From positions 62,001-126,000 of the forward strand of contig CAKOHE010000030.1 in assembly GCA_934047225.1 (NCBI GenBank): a DNA stretch of 64,000 nucleotides. The letters run 5' to 3'. The stretch's first letter is position 1; each line of letters begins with the position of its first letter. A program made the translations under genes and the position numbers. Source of the stretch: Ypsolopha sequella. Its lineage: Eukaryota; Arthropoda; Insecta; Lepidoptera; Ypsolophidae. A model generated the notes under the pieces. The model ran no database searches. It had not been told where the DNA came from and was given only the letters and a program-made list of their open reading frames with translations. This document shows, in pieces, positions 45,112 through 55,958 of the stretch.

Positions 45112-45289
45112 ATTTCCGAGGAATGACGCTTTAAATAAAATATGGATGGACGTTATTGGCTTAGAAAATATAAATCCTCGACATAAAGATCTTTATGTCT
45201 GCTCACTACATTTTGATGAATGCAGTTTTAACAGATCTCTGGATGTACTGAGATTACGTGATAATGCAGTGCCATCGACTTCTTTTGTG
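45112..45289 (+). CDS. THAP / P-element transposase-like gene, exon 2
   Basis: Acceptor TTTCCTAG, donor GTG|GTGAGT, phase 0 out. It completes the THAP finger: FPRNDALNKIWMDVIG has the conserved Pro and Trp, and VCSLHFDECSF carries the last Cys and His ligands. The end DNAVPSTSF is the VPxxF-like close of a THAP domain (usually AVPTIF). All four zinc ligands are present, so the finger looks intact. Confidence 0.88.
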
Positions 45290-45514
45290 GTGAGTCTCCA
45301 AATAGAAACAATATTATCAATTAAAATATACCAACTAATTTACTTACCCACCATCTCTACAGCTATAAAGCAATATTTTTCTGCTTTACCCAACCATGGG
45401 TCGTCTCGTTTAGAAGCCGTAATAGGCATTCATGATTGTCTGTGAATCTGTAATAATTGATTTTGTGTGTAAAGTTTGTGACCCTTGTTTGTAAACAAAT
45501 TGTTTTATTTTTAG

Positions 45515-45595
45515 GCACACAAAACTGTTGATCCTACGCAAGCACCAATATCGTTAATGGACCAGAATACAAATTTGCCATCAACTAGTGACATG
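45515..45595 (+). CDS. THAP / P-element transposase-like gene, exon 3 (linker)
   Basis: 27 codons, phase 0 both ends, acceptor TTTTTAG, donor ATG|GTAATT. AHKTVDPTQAPISLMDQNTN reads as a flexible linker after the THAP finger. A further possible exon at about 45648-45748 (RPHSSAMTPSHMTNMKVKKP before a GTATTT donor) does not fit this phase and may be an alternative or relic. Confidence 0.6.
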
Positions 45596-46187
45596 GTAAT
45601 TTTTTTACCATTGTACTATGAATACGGGATCGCAGTATAGATCGCAGTGTCGGTTTTAACTGAAACGGGCAATGTACAAAGACCCCATAGCTCTGCCATG
45701 ACACCATCACATATGACCAATATGAAAGTTAAGAAACCCACTGAAGAGGTATTTATATATAGATTTTTTATTTAGTTCTTTACCTGATAAGTAGCACCTG
45801 TCATCTGTATAATGACCCAATTTTGAGGCTTATTGCAGAAACCAACTATCTTTCCAGTAAAGTTATGTGACATACTAATTATTATGGTTTCCAGAACACA
45901 CTACTAGCGATGTAGCGTTCCCGGTAATACTGGGAATTTATGGCATAAAATATTTGAACTTGGCAACGAATATTTCAGTAAATGTTCGCAGCAAAATTCC
46001 CACCATTGACGAAAACGGTACATCACTCACTACACTGCTATCACCAAAACCTAGAGTACCCGTGTCCTCACTTATTGTTTCCTGTATGCAGAATTTATGC
46101 ATATAACTATTCATGTGACTCTTCCCTGCCATTTCCAGATGGGCGGCAACGCAACTAAACTAATTTAATCAAACATTACTTTCACAG

Positions 46188-47082
46188 ATTTGGCGTGATA
46201 AAGAAAAAGTAATGAAGCTTGTTAAAACTTGCAAGAAGCAACGCATCAAAATTAAACGTCTCAATGAAAAGGTGCGGAAGCGAAACAAAAAAATCGCAGT
46301 TTTATGTGACATTATTGAAGATTTGAAGAAATCAAATAAAATCAACAATGAAGAGTCTCTGCTACTGAAAGAATGTGCAGGGCCGGAGGACTTCTTGAAA
46401 AGACAGATTGCTAAGTCAAGAGGGCTTCCTCTGGAAAAAAAGTACTCCGAAGAACTTAGAAATTTTGCCTTAACGTTACATTTTCTGTCAACGACGGCCT
46501 ATAACTTTATCAGGCAAACCTATAACACGTGTTTACCAAATACAAGAACGTTGTGTAAGTGGTATGAGCACGTAAATGCTGAAGCTGGGTTCACAAAAGA
46601 AGCATTAGATGTGTTGAGAAAAAAAGTTACAGAAAGCCCACACCCGGAAAACAGGTTTTATCGGCCTTATAATTGATATGAAAAGTGCTCTGGCACTTTA
46701 TGAGTATTTGGTGGAAGACACAAAGATTCTGAAATATATCTCGCTCTACAAAATTAGTCAGGATCACGTGGAACTTTTCTTCTCTTCAATAAGAGCCAGA
46801 GGTGGATTTAACAATAATCCAAATGCAGTCCAATTCCGGGCGGATTATAAGAAATTGCTTGTAAGAGCGGAAATTAGAGAAGGTGGCATCGGAAATTGTG
46901 TACCGCTAGAACAAATTAACATATTGACGTGTTCTAGTACAAATCCAGTTGAAACTATCAATGATTTGACGGAAAAGAAGGGTTTAGTTAAGATCGATGA
47001 AGATCATAGTGATCTATACGAGACCTATGTTGACTATATAGGGGCTAACCTCAACGAATATACTTCGAGTGTTGTAGAGTAA
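46188..47082 (+). pseudogene. THAP / P-element transposase-like gene, main exon with catalytic core deleted
   Basis: Follows TTTCACAG in phase 0. A basic coiled coil (KKQRIKIKRLNEKVRKRNKK) comes first, as in the dimerisation region of P-element transposase. Then YSEELRNFALTLHFLSTTAY and LPNTRTLCKWYEHVNAEAGF, the family's conserved block before the RNase H-like domain. At about 46650 the text jumps, with a one-frame offset and a TGA at 46675, to TGFIGLIIDMKSALALYEYL and ISQDHVELFFSSIRARGGFN, conserved blocks near the C-terminal end. Most of the RNase H-like and GTP-binding region, several hundred residues in relatives, is missing. The second frame ends at 47082. As it stands it encodes a THAP plus coiled-coil protein that stops at 46675, without nuclease activity. 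Confidence 0.85.
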
Positions 47083-47114
47083 ATATTACCTTTATGTTTT
47101 AAAATTTCTCACAG

Positions 47115-47309
47115 AGTTCTACACCACAGAAAATATTTTTTTTCGTGGCTAATGATCAAGATCACAATACAAACCACCGAATCCTACTGATTAAAAGTGT
47201 GATTAAGGTATATTTAGACATAAGGTTCTTTCATCACGGAAAGAAAGTTAACGATACAGTGTCACATAGGGCTTTCTTAAACAAATTAATACTGTTTAGA
47301 AATGAATAA
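47115..47309 (+). pseudogene. C-terminal tail remnant of the P-element-like transposase
   Basis: Reads LLIKSVIKVYLDIRFFHHGK and FLNKLILFRNE then stop, the typical last residues of THAP9/P-element proteins. It follows a possible acceptor (TTTCTCACAG) but is out of phase with the exon before, perhaps because of the T8 run at about 47135. Sequence between VVE at 47079 and this tail has been lost in relation to the family. AATAAA lies at its end. Confidence 0.7.
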
Positions 47310-47907
47310 AAATATAGTTTTCTTCAGATTTCTATACAGGTGTGGAATAAAGAAGCATTTGGTGTTACAAGTGATAATTTTCATAATGAGTAATGTAATT
47401 TCTTAGCTGATGGTTTGTCTAAAGATGTTAATTAATTGTTAGATAAATTGACGGTGTGTGCTATATGAGACGGGTAGACTTTTTTATGACTATAAGTCCT
47501 GCTATCTTGTTGTTTTATCCCTTAACCTAAAGTTGACTTATTTTTATCGTATAAGCCTTTATAATAATATAAGTACTGAGTTCTTTGTATATTAAGTATA
47601 TAAGCTTTTGTAATCAAAATTATAAAAAAAAACATGACTCCGTTCATAAAATAAGTAATCTTGAACCTTAGGTTAACAGTGTCAGTAAGATTTGTATTTT
47701 TGATTTTATTAAAAAAGTATTAAAACATTTGTAATTTTTATTTTTCACAGATGCTTAGGTCTTATGTTTTATATTGCCTTATACCTAATAGGCTAACCTT
47801 GACAAAATTATATTACGCATAAATCATTTTGGTGATTTAACTGTCAGTTAAAGAATCATGCGTGCATAATTAAAATATAACGCCTTAACATTTCGTCAGC
47901 TACAGTA
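47310..47907. other. No gene seen
   Basis: AT-rich 3' flank of the P-element-like gene. I could not find 31 bp P-type terminal repeats. Confidence 0.5.
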
Positions 47908-48597
47908 GCCGTCAATAGAAATTGTGAACTATGTAAACAAAGCGCCATGTTGTCTTTGTCTATGAATAGGTGAACTATCTAGAGATGGGTAAGTATGTGA
48001 TTAAAATATGTTAGGTGCTTAATTAGTTTTCTTTATTTGATTCATCGCTAAAATATTCTGATAAATCGCTAGTCAAATCGCCCACGTTAATTACAAATGG
48101 TTCCGTCACAGCGTTGTTGGCCGTATCTATTATCTCATCCAGTTATTTCGTTTTTTCTTCTACTTTTAGGACATGAGGTACACATTTTAGAGCATCGCTG
48201 GAAGATCACACAGCTCTCGATAGAATTACACACACGTTTATGTCAAAGATTATGAAGTAACGCTGTTAAAAAAAAATGACGGAATAAAATAACATCACGA
48301 ATAATATAGGTTTATATTCAAATAGATTCGTACATCACCAATTTTCAAAGACAATACAGATTCGATGAGAAAAAAATATGACAGCAATCTCGACGCAGTA
48401 CAGAATTGACTATTGATTCTATGATTTTCCGTAATTAACTGGTGATTATTGAATATTTCATGATGAAATACAGTGAATGACTGGTAAGACTCGATGCTTC
48501 ATGATTTGGAATAATGTTCAATGAGACTCCGTGACAGAACCTTGAGAAAAATTGAGAAAACGGTTTGTTTACATAGTCCACAATTTCTATTGACGGC
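47908..48597. mobile_element. Non-autonomous element, about 34 bp inverted ends
   Basis: GCCGTCAATAGAAATTGTGA then ACTATGTAAACAAA at the left; the inverted right end differs at one position. About 690 bp with no coding capacity and no clear target duplication. Confidence 0.85.
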
Positions 48598-48913
48598 GAC
48601 TTTAAAGGCATTTATGAGAACTATAGATTGCACTAAGTATACTTAATCAAACATTAGTTGCTGCCAAAGAGCTGTTGCCTAAAAGTTGACTTTTATTTAT
48701 ATAGCCAAACTCATAGTCGAGGCTTGGTAAGTAATCAGTAACACAGATCAATAATACTTTTTGCGAAATTAAATCTAGCAAAAATTATTTAATCCAGCAA
48801 AAATAAAAAGCTCAGTAATAGCAAATTATATATTTATTAAATTATTACTACTTTACTGATTTGATTACTCATATTTTATACGTAGCATCTAAAATAACTC
48901 GTATAATTTTAAT

Positions 48914-48928
48914 TTATCGATATCGATA
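48914..48928. promoter_or_regulatory. Double DRE-like motif
   Basis: TTATCGATATCGATA holds two overlapping TATCGATA-like sites, the DREF-binding element found in promoters of insect housekeeping and replication genes. A single match also occurs near 44244. Function is inferred. Confidence 0.35.
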
Positions 48929-49048
48929 TTTTTTGCAAACAATTCAAGCCCTAAGCAGCCATCTTGTGCGACAATTTTTTGGCACCCTGTTTTTGTTGGT
49001 ACAGCGTATTTTTAATCATTGGGAACACTCTAGCAAAACTAAAATGTT

Positions 49049-49246
49049 GCCAGTATTAAAATTGTGAAGGCTTATTTCGATAAAAAACGGATCGATTCAG
49101 AAAATAGTTCGGATGATTCATTAAAACAAAAACAGAACTCCATCGATTTTTGCGCCAATAATTTGACTTTGACAGATATGACAAAAACTATAGAATTGGT
49201 TTTGAATTTTGATGTACAAAAACTTGATTTCCTGAAAAAGAATTGA
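49049..49246 (+). CDS. Possible small exon or ORF, unrecognised
   Basis: A frame open from about 49049 to TGA at 49244-49246, with protein-like content: KKRIDSENSSDDSLKQKQ, then LTLTDMTKTIELVLNFDVQK. No ATG lies at its start, so if real it is a terminal exon or needs an upstream splice. No family recognised. The Ser/Asp/Lys-rich style resembles the next gene's exon, but it ends in a stop and no donor is evident. Confidence 0.25.
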   Translation, partial: ASIKIVKAYFDKKRIDSENSSDDSLKQKQNSIDFCANNLTLTDMTKTIELVLNFDVQKLDFLKKN

Positions 49247-49698
49247 TGTTTAATTGTTGTAATTTGTAAATTGCTTCTTTTTATAATTCTGTATTTACAT
49301 ACCCATTGTGCAATTAGATATACCTATAATAATATTATAGTAGATATAACTCCGTCCGTAAGTACAACAAAATTATTTATAACAAATATTAGCCGGCGTT
49401 TATTCAGTAATGACGAGCAAACCGTCCTTATATTACACATATACAAAATATTAACTACTGTACTTAGAGTAATTGAAAATATTATTTTATCTTTCTTGTC
49501 AGATTTAGTGTTTGTTTTTTTTTTCATTTCTGGTTTGTCATGCTATCATCAGTTTTCGTTTTTAAAAGCATATGTGGTGGTGCTACATTGGCAGATTAAT
49601 TATTTTGAAACCCATAGCATAAAAATGTTTAGGTCACTTCACTTTTCAACTCACTTCTAGGGGCCATGTCTCCCCTAGAAATCTCTTTTAAAAGTACG

Positions 49699-49745
49699 CG
49701 TGATTGGCTAGAAACTATGTGTCACGTCATTTCTAGCCAATCACG
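49699..49745. repeat. Perfect 16 bp inverted repeat with CCAAT and CRE-like core
   Basis: CGTGATTGGCTAGAAA pairs exactly with TTTCTAGCCAATCACG across 15 bases containing TGTCACGTCA. Two inverted CCAAT boxes around a CRE-like site could be regulatory or a small hairpin repeat. Confidence 0.6.
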
Positions 49746-49834
49746 TTACCTTTGAAGGCAATAGCAATAGATGTTGAAGTTAGACAATAAGGCCCCTGAT
49801 CCCACTCAATCATCAAAACATGTTTTTCTTGCAG

Positions 49835-52347
49835 TCGACCAATCTATGATGGATACTCCAGAAAAACAAAAAGAGGAGGATCCCACAAAGAATGTCAAGG
49901 AATGGTTGACGAGTTCTGAAGACCATTTTTCAGCTTCACCATTTAGTGAGACTCAGCAGTCAACTCAGGACATTCTGCCTCCAGTTCAGCTGTCAACTAG
50001 CAAGATACAGATTCATGCTCAACCTCAAGGGAGTGAGATACTCAAGAAAGTGATGCATGTTTCTGTGCCCCAAGATGACTGGGACAAGATAGAAGTAGTC
50101 ACCGACACAGAATATGCTCCTCATAAAGATAAAGAAAATATCATCGGACCTAAGGATTTTGAACCATTTTCTTTTGAGGATAGTGAGTTCTCAAATGAGC
50201 ATCCTCGAAGAAGTAATCGTAAAAAAGTCACAAATGACAAAAAACAAGACAGTGCTGCTAATATAAAAACAAATACTGTCCAAGGTTCAAATAACTCAAG
50301 TTTGGGGACCGACAAAAAATTTGACAAGACCAAACAAACCTGGAGTAATGTAAAAAAAATGAAAAAAGAGTTTAGTAAACTGAATAAGGGAAGTAAAACT
50401 AAACTAAATGTTTCGATTGAAATGTGCAAAAAGAACCAAAGTAAGGTAAGTAAACAAAACACAACAAGTCCACCTACTGCTAATGGGGAAGCTATTTTTA
50501 TTGATGATGACACTCCGAATATAACAGATAAAAGAACAGATAAGTATACGAGTCAACCAAATGAAGTAAATAAATCTACATTATTAGAAAATGAAAATTT
50601 TTCTGTTATTGAAAGTGAAGTAAATATAAATCCTGCAAGTCAAAAACATGTCCCTGAGGACCCAACAAAAGATGACGGTAAAGTGATAAGCAAGAATTAT
50701 TCTCAGAAGTCTAGAAAAAGAGCTCAAAATAAAATAGAAAATGAACAAGAGCAAAATGAACTTGTGTCCGACAAAGACAATGTGAATGTATTGGTTTCTC
50801 AAATCAGGAAAGAAGATAATATCCCGTTTATTAAAATGAGCACAATTCAAGTTCCTAAAATTTCCATTCAGTCACCTGACAGGTCCTTAAAACAGCTGCT
50901 TGTTAGTAATGAAGAAGAACCACATAACTCTGATGATGATATTCATATATCCATTAGATTTAAAGATCTTGTTACAAATATTACTATAAATAATAAAGAA
51001 AAAGATGTCAAGCTGAAAGTAAATACTGACCGAGTAGTCCAGACATCGTTAGGACCCTCTGATACTCCTGAACCACATGTTCAACCAGTAAATACAACAA
51101 GTGTTTCAGTACAAACAGATTCTGAAAATAAAAGCTACGAAACAATTAAAACAGTCACACCATTATCTACTGATGCCAAGCAACCACCAACAGTTTTAGA
51201 TAGAACTACATCTATTAGGAAAAATACTGCTTCAGCTTCAACTGTAACAGCACCATTTGTCATAACTGAAAGTGTTGAAAAAGAATTATCTAGAATCATG
51301 GAATGTGACGAAGAAATGACTGAGATTGAAGAAGTTACTGATGCACTTAAGTCATCCAAAAGTAAAACTCCTGTTAAAAATAATACTGAAAGCGATACAA
51401 GAAATAAAGTTAATGATGATGGTTATAATGAAAGAGTAAAAACTACAGAGAAGGACGTACCTGCAGATATGAACCTGGATGATATTGATATATTCAACAG
51501 TGGATCAGTCAAAGAACATAATGTACAAATGTTAAAGAACTCTTTAAAAAAACCTTCAGAGATTTTAGTACCAACTCACAAGAGCAGTAAAAGCAGGACA
51601 CAAAAAAAGGCTGATAAAAGAAATCGAGAATCAGATGATATCGCAGAAAACAGCGACAAGCGGCAAAAGGTTGCCATACCTGACAAAAGTATTATCAACG
51701 ATGTTTCATTTCAAGAAGAGAACATAACTTTAGATAGTCCGGATTATGATCAGAGCAGTAAAAGCAGGACACAAAAAAAGGCTGATAAAAGAAATCGAGA
51801 ATCAGATGATATCGCAGAAAACAGCGACAAGCGGCAAAAGGTTGACACACCGGACAAAAGTATTATCAACGATGTTTCATTTCAAGAAGAGAACATAACT
51901 TTAGATAGTCCGGATTATGATCAGAGCAGTAAAAGCAGGACACAAAAAAAGGCTGATAAAAGAAATCGAGAATCAGATGATATCGCAGAAAACAGCGACA
52001 AGCGGCAAAAGGTTGACACACCGGACAAAAGTATTATCAACGATGTTTCATTTCAAGAAGAGAACATAACTTTAGATAGTCCGGATTATGATCAACTAAT
52101 GGGCCAAGTATTTGCCAATATTGATGCAGATATTGACGAAATGCAAAGCCAGAAACTGCAGTGTACTGGAAAGAAATATACTGGAAAAACTGTTACAAAA
52201 GTAACACAAGTTTTGAATAAGACACAACAAAGCACTCACAATGAACAGTTAGGAAAAACTCAGACAGTCAACAAGTTTGTTGGTGAAAAGTATAGTGAGA
52301 ATATGTTCTCTACTGTCGGAAATGTACTTGAAAAGGGAAATACCCAT
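49835..52347 (+). CDS. BRCA1-like protein, large central exon
   Basis: The frame is open from 49771, but TGTTTTTCTTGCAG just before 49835 is a strong acceptor and the ATG at 49771 directly follows a TAG, so I place the exon start at 49835. The donor is CAT|GTAAGT at 52348, and the frame's TAA lies beyond it. About 837 residues, mostly disordered, rich in Lys, Ser, Asp, Glu, Thr. Acidic and basic clusters alternate. Three 57-residue repeats lie near the end (51583-52095), each with a bipartite-NLS-like KSRTQKKADKRNRE and DKRQKV. A single giant disordered exon before C-terminal BRCTs is typical of BRCA1 and similar repair scaffolds. Splice phase (0 out) agrees with the next exon. BRCA1 identity rests on the BRCT part downstream; other BRCT scaffolds remain possible. 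Expected in the nucleus, in homologous recombination repair. Confidence 0.7.
51583..52095 (+). repeat. Three tandem 171 bp (57-codon) repeats in the BRCA1-like exon
   Basis: AGCAGTAAAAGCAGGACACA starts at 51583, 51754 and 51925. The units are in frame. The only differences I see are near the VAIPDKS/VDTPDKS position; units 2 and 3 look identical. Each ends NITLDSPDYDQ. Confidence 0.95.
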
Positions 52348-53412
52348 GTAAGTCCTGTTCCGATGGGCTAAACTAAAATAGCTTCTATATTTATTGTGTG
52401 ACAGTCTTCGCCACCGGAACAGTTAAGTTTGTGGCTTTTATACGATGGAGAGAGCATCGATGCTTGTCAAAGTCATGCAAAATCGTCGTTTATAACTCTT
52501 TGCAAACCGTTGCAGATTTCATCGCTGCAATTGCATCGTGTGTGTTAAACGCGACTTCTATGCATTTACAATGTTCTCGACCTCCTTCCTCTACTTGCAA
52601 TTTGAATTGTTGTTATTATTTAATTCTAATTGTTTATTTATATTTATTAGACCAAACTTTTTGGAGGAACAGACTTATGGTGCACTGTACATCAGTTTTA
52701 ATGCTCCCTGATGACGTCAGCATAGGCGTTATGGTGAAAATAATATGTACAGTACTCCCAAAGTAATAATGCGCATACAAATCTATAGCAGAGCGACCGG
52801 AAGTACCACGTGACCGTATTGATTGTATAGAAAGTATAAGGAAATACAAACTTGTGGCGAACAGTGGCGAAGATTTGTATCACTTTGGGAGCACTGTACT
52901 GTTGTTCCTCGACTACTCGACTTGCTTACAAAAAAAAAAGTAAGCCGTCAAAACAACTAATGTCATAAATCATAATCCAGGAAGTGTCTACCGAGCCATC
53001 AGTAGTGGCAACTTGAAAACTTCGATTTGCTATTTTGCTGACAGTCTTTTGACGTTTACAGTGCACAAGTGCACATGCAGGATTTGATGGTGCGTGGATG
53101 ACAGTGACAGGTGAGCGCAGCTGTGAAACAAGGAGTATGGTAGAGGCGTTAGTTCCAATTTTAGACACAACCAATCCACGCGCCATAAGATCCTTGTAGC
53201 ACTGCACAAGTTTAAAAAATTTATTGAAAAGTAAAGAAAGAACTGAAATATTTAAACTTTTTCTGAAAATAGTCCATATGTTCAGAAAATTATATGGCTA
53301 TTATAGGTTACAAAATTTAGTCAAAGGCAATTAATTCCCCTTTGTTTCTTATCTTCCTCCATAACAACCGAAATATTAAATTGAAGGTCATGTCTAGGTC
53401 CCAGGTCCCGAG
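52348..53412. other. Intron of the BRCA1-like gene
   Basis: Begins with GTAAGT. Holds the MITE at 52750-52896 and otherwise no signal. Confidence 0.6.
52750..52896. mobile_element. TA-flanked MITE (Tc1/mariner-like), copy 2
   Basis: Same family as 16441-16595 in the opposite orientation: CAGTACTCCCAAAGT...ACTTTGGGAGCACTG, flanked by TA at 52748-52749 and 52897-52898. The shared core includes CACGTGACCGTATTGATTGT. Confidence 0.85.
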
Positions 53413-53606
53413 ACTCAGCAGAACATCGCAAACTTACTGACACCCGGCATGTGTTCCGAGCTCGCTGCCCCTGTTGAAGGCACGGGACTTCAGACGGAAC
53501 CTTGCGTCGACACACAAGAACAAGACAACCGAGAGATTGTTGTATTGTGCACTCCTATAGAAGAGGACGATTCTGATAAAAGTGTTGTTGAAGAGACGCC
53601 GCAGAA
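53413..53606 (+). CDS. BRCA1-like protein, short exon
   Basis: Reads NIANLLTPGMCSELAAPVEG, then VLCTPIEEDDSDKSVVEETP, and ends CAGAA|GTATGT. Three AG acceptors (before 53413, 53419 and 53422) all give phase 0 and all fit the preceding exon; I chose the first. The two leftover bases AA join with G of either downstream copy to make Lys and stay in frame. Acidic, disordered, no domain. Its membership in this gene rests on phase, strand and composition. Confidence 0.65.
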
Positions 53607-54110
53607 GTATGTTGAATATAATTTTATTTCGGTTATACAATATGTTGCAAATAACCTGTGATAATAATATATATACAGGGTGGAAATAATGAAAGGACCC
53701 TGGAGGGGAACTACCTTAAATCCTTTAGTTAGCTCATTTTACTGAAAGGAAACATTCCTTTATTTTTTAAAAGAAACAAAACTGCATTCAAAGATCTTCT
53801 AAAATTTGCTTGTCTCACCCGGGAACTGAAACAACTAAAAATTTTAAAAATTAACCCTCGCTATTTATTATACGAATCGGTAGGATTATTGTTCAGGATA
53901 AAATTTGTCTACTTAACTAAAGTCTTACCAGAGAATATAAAGTATTACTACGTAAAGAAGCGACACTCTCCTCCCCGCGCGAATTTAACGTCCCCCGCGG
54001 TCCCCCGCAAGTTAGTGGAAATCTGGAGTCAGGCAGAGCTCGATTACCACTCGTTTGCTGCGCGCGTGTTTTGTTACAAAGTTTTATCACGATACTGATT
54101 TTTAATCAGT

Positions 54111-54175
54111 ATGGTACGTTATTGCAGTGTTTATGGATGCCTGGAAAACTTTTTTTCAAAAATTAGAATTGCGTG
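54111..54175 (+). pseudogene. Possible THAP-finger start, relic
   Basis: ATG at 54111 reads MVRYCSVYGCLEN, with the C-x4-C spacing and M-V-x-x-C-x-V-x-G-C look of a THAP finger start, then decays. It sits inside the large inverted-repeat structure and could be a relic of its transposase. Too short to be sure. Confidence 0.25.
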
Positions 54176-54904
54176 ATCAAACCTTACAATTTCGTTCAGT
54201 AACGCATTTGGAACAATAAAATCAGTATTTATAACTTTCCATGTTTTAACAAGTTTTCATTTTTTTTCCAAAATTTATATTTGAGTAGTTGTTAATTATA
54301 TGATGATCATTTATGCATACGAAACTATATAGGTACCTACTAAGCTTAGGCATACTTCGTTGATTTCAATTTTTTAAGTACGCCTGAATACAGAAGTGAC
54401 TAAGTACCTAAAGATTTCGTAATTTAGGTACCTACTTGCTGTTGGTAAATTATAAATCCTATTCAAAGCATTCTTAATTCTTTAGCGCAATCTAAACAAC
54501 TTCTGTATTTTGACGGTCCTAAGCCTGTAAAAGTATGAAGGGAAAATTGCAATTTATGATCGCTGATTTCTCCTTTCAGAGCGGCATGCAAAACAAAAAC
54601 GGTGTCCTTTGGTGGCTCGGATAAAGAATACTTACTTGTCGGCTCGCGACAAAGGGTAATTTGTCGACAACGTTTGGAAGCCGGCCGGTCTTGGCGAGGC
54701 GAGGCGATGACGCGCGTCACGTGTCTAGCTTGACAGTGATATGACAACGCTATTCGGTTTTTGTAGGAAAACTTTGACAGTCGATATCTTTTGTTTTTTA
54801 GTATGAAACAAGACAAAAGTAACAAAACATATATTTTCTAATTCGAACATAGAATAGGTTTCTTGAATATAGCTAGAGGGATCATTATCAACCTGTATAT
54901 ATAT

Positions 54905-55138
54905 TGTTATAAATCAGAAGAGAAATAGCTTTTTTAAAAATTAAGGCGAGAAATACCCTAACGATGATTTGACTTTTATTCGCCCCACCGCCTGACGTCA
55001 CTGAGTGAAGAGGATGGGTCTTACACCAACGACAGCTCCGAGCAGAATAAGGGGCGAACGTCGGTTTGCACTGCCTTTTATACTACCCAGCCGCGCGTAG
55101 GTCTAATCCCCCACTTTTCTCTTCTATCTTCTCCTATA
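54905..55138 (-). repeat. LTR (3' LTR by gag orientation)
   Basis: 234 bp, matches 59234-59467. Next to it, on the minus strand, AGGAGAGG lies just upstream and could be the polypurine tract. Confidence 0.88.
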
Positions 55139-55958
55139 CGGCCTCTCCTGACAGGAGACCGTCCACGGACTCCCATCTAGTTGTGTAGATCAGACTCCAG
55201 CAGCGGCATAGAGAGTCCATGTCCAGAGTCCGTCTCAGGCAGTACATGGGCTTGCGGCTCTTCAATCCCGAACACATCGGAAGCACCGGTTGGTGGATCT
55301 TCAGACAGAGTGGTAGCTGAAGTACTAGGACGACTCGGCAGGTCGTCTTCTGTGAAACCAACAACGAGAGTTAGCGTCTCTCTGAAAGCAAACACATCTG
55401 CCTATTCAATCATTCTTCACACATTCAAGGCCCTCTTTCATTGAACCAAACCAGCTATGAGGTCTATTTCAGGCAGTCACAACCGTTCATCTTTTTTTTT
55501 CATAGTATCCAGTACCTCACACTCTCATACTAGAAATTGCTACCTCTATTTGCACCGCAGCGCATTTACAGAGCAATCGCCCAGTAAGCGATTTTAACAC
55601 AGTGAACTTATTGTCAACGTAATGAACACGTAGTTCACACGAATTGAACCACCAACGCCAATGCGTCTTAGCATAGCGCCAACACGATACAATTGGACAC
55701 TTGCTAACGTATTCGTTAGTACACAGCGACTAGACACAAGGTCTACGTGTCCAGTTTGATTAGCGACACAAGTCACTACGAACAAACAGCTCAAAAAAAA
55801 TGCAGCATACGCCTCGGGGCACCATTCTCCGCGTCAGGGCACCATATGTTACGCCGCGGCCTGAGTCGTCTTCCTGTAGTCCCCGGTGACCAGCAACCGA
55901 CGCTGGTACTGGCCGCAACGACTACGCGTCGCCTCACGACCATCAGCGCGGCTGCGTG

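Larger units (their letters stand above)
48598..49834. other. Intron or promoter region before the BRCA1-like large exon
   Basis: Holds a DRE-like motif, a possible short coding piece (49064-49246) and a CCAAT hairpin, listed separately. The RING exon expected for BRCA1 was not seen here. Confidence 0.45.

Noticed and set aside
45648..45748. Extra THAP-gene exon
   Set aside because: The text looks protein-like and ends at a GTATTT donor, but the entry phase does not fit the exon before it.
49771..49834. ATG at 49771 as the start of the BRCA1-like protein
   Set aside because: TAG directly precedes it, and a far better acceptor (TTTTTCTTGCAG) lies at 49834, so the 5' end of the open frame is more likely intronic.
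52348..52371. TAA at 52369-52371 as the end of the BRCA1-like protein
   Set aside because: A consensus GTAAGT donor lies at 52348 in the right phase for the next exon, so the stop is probably intronic.
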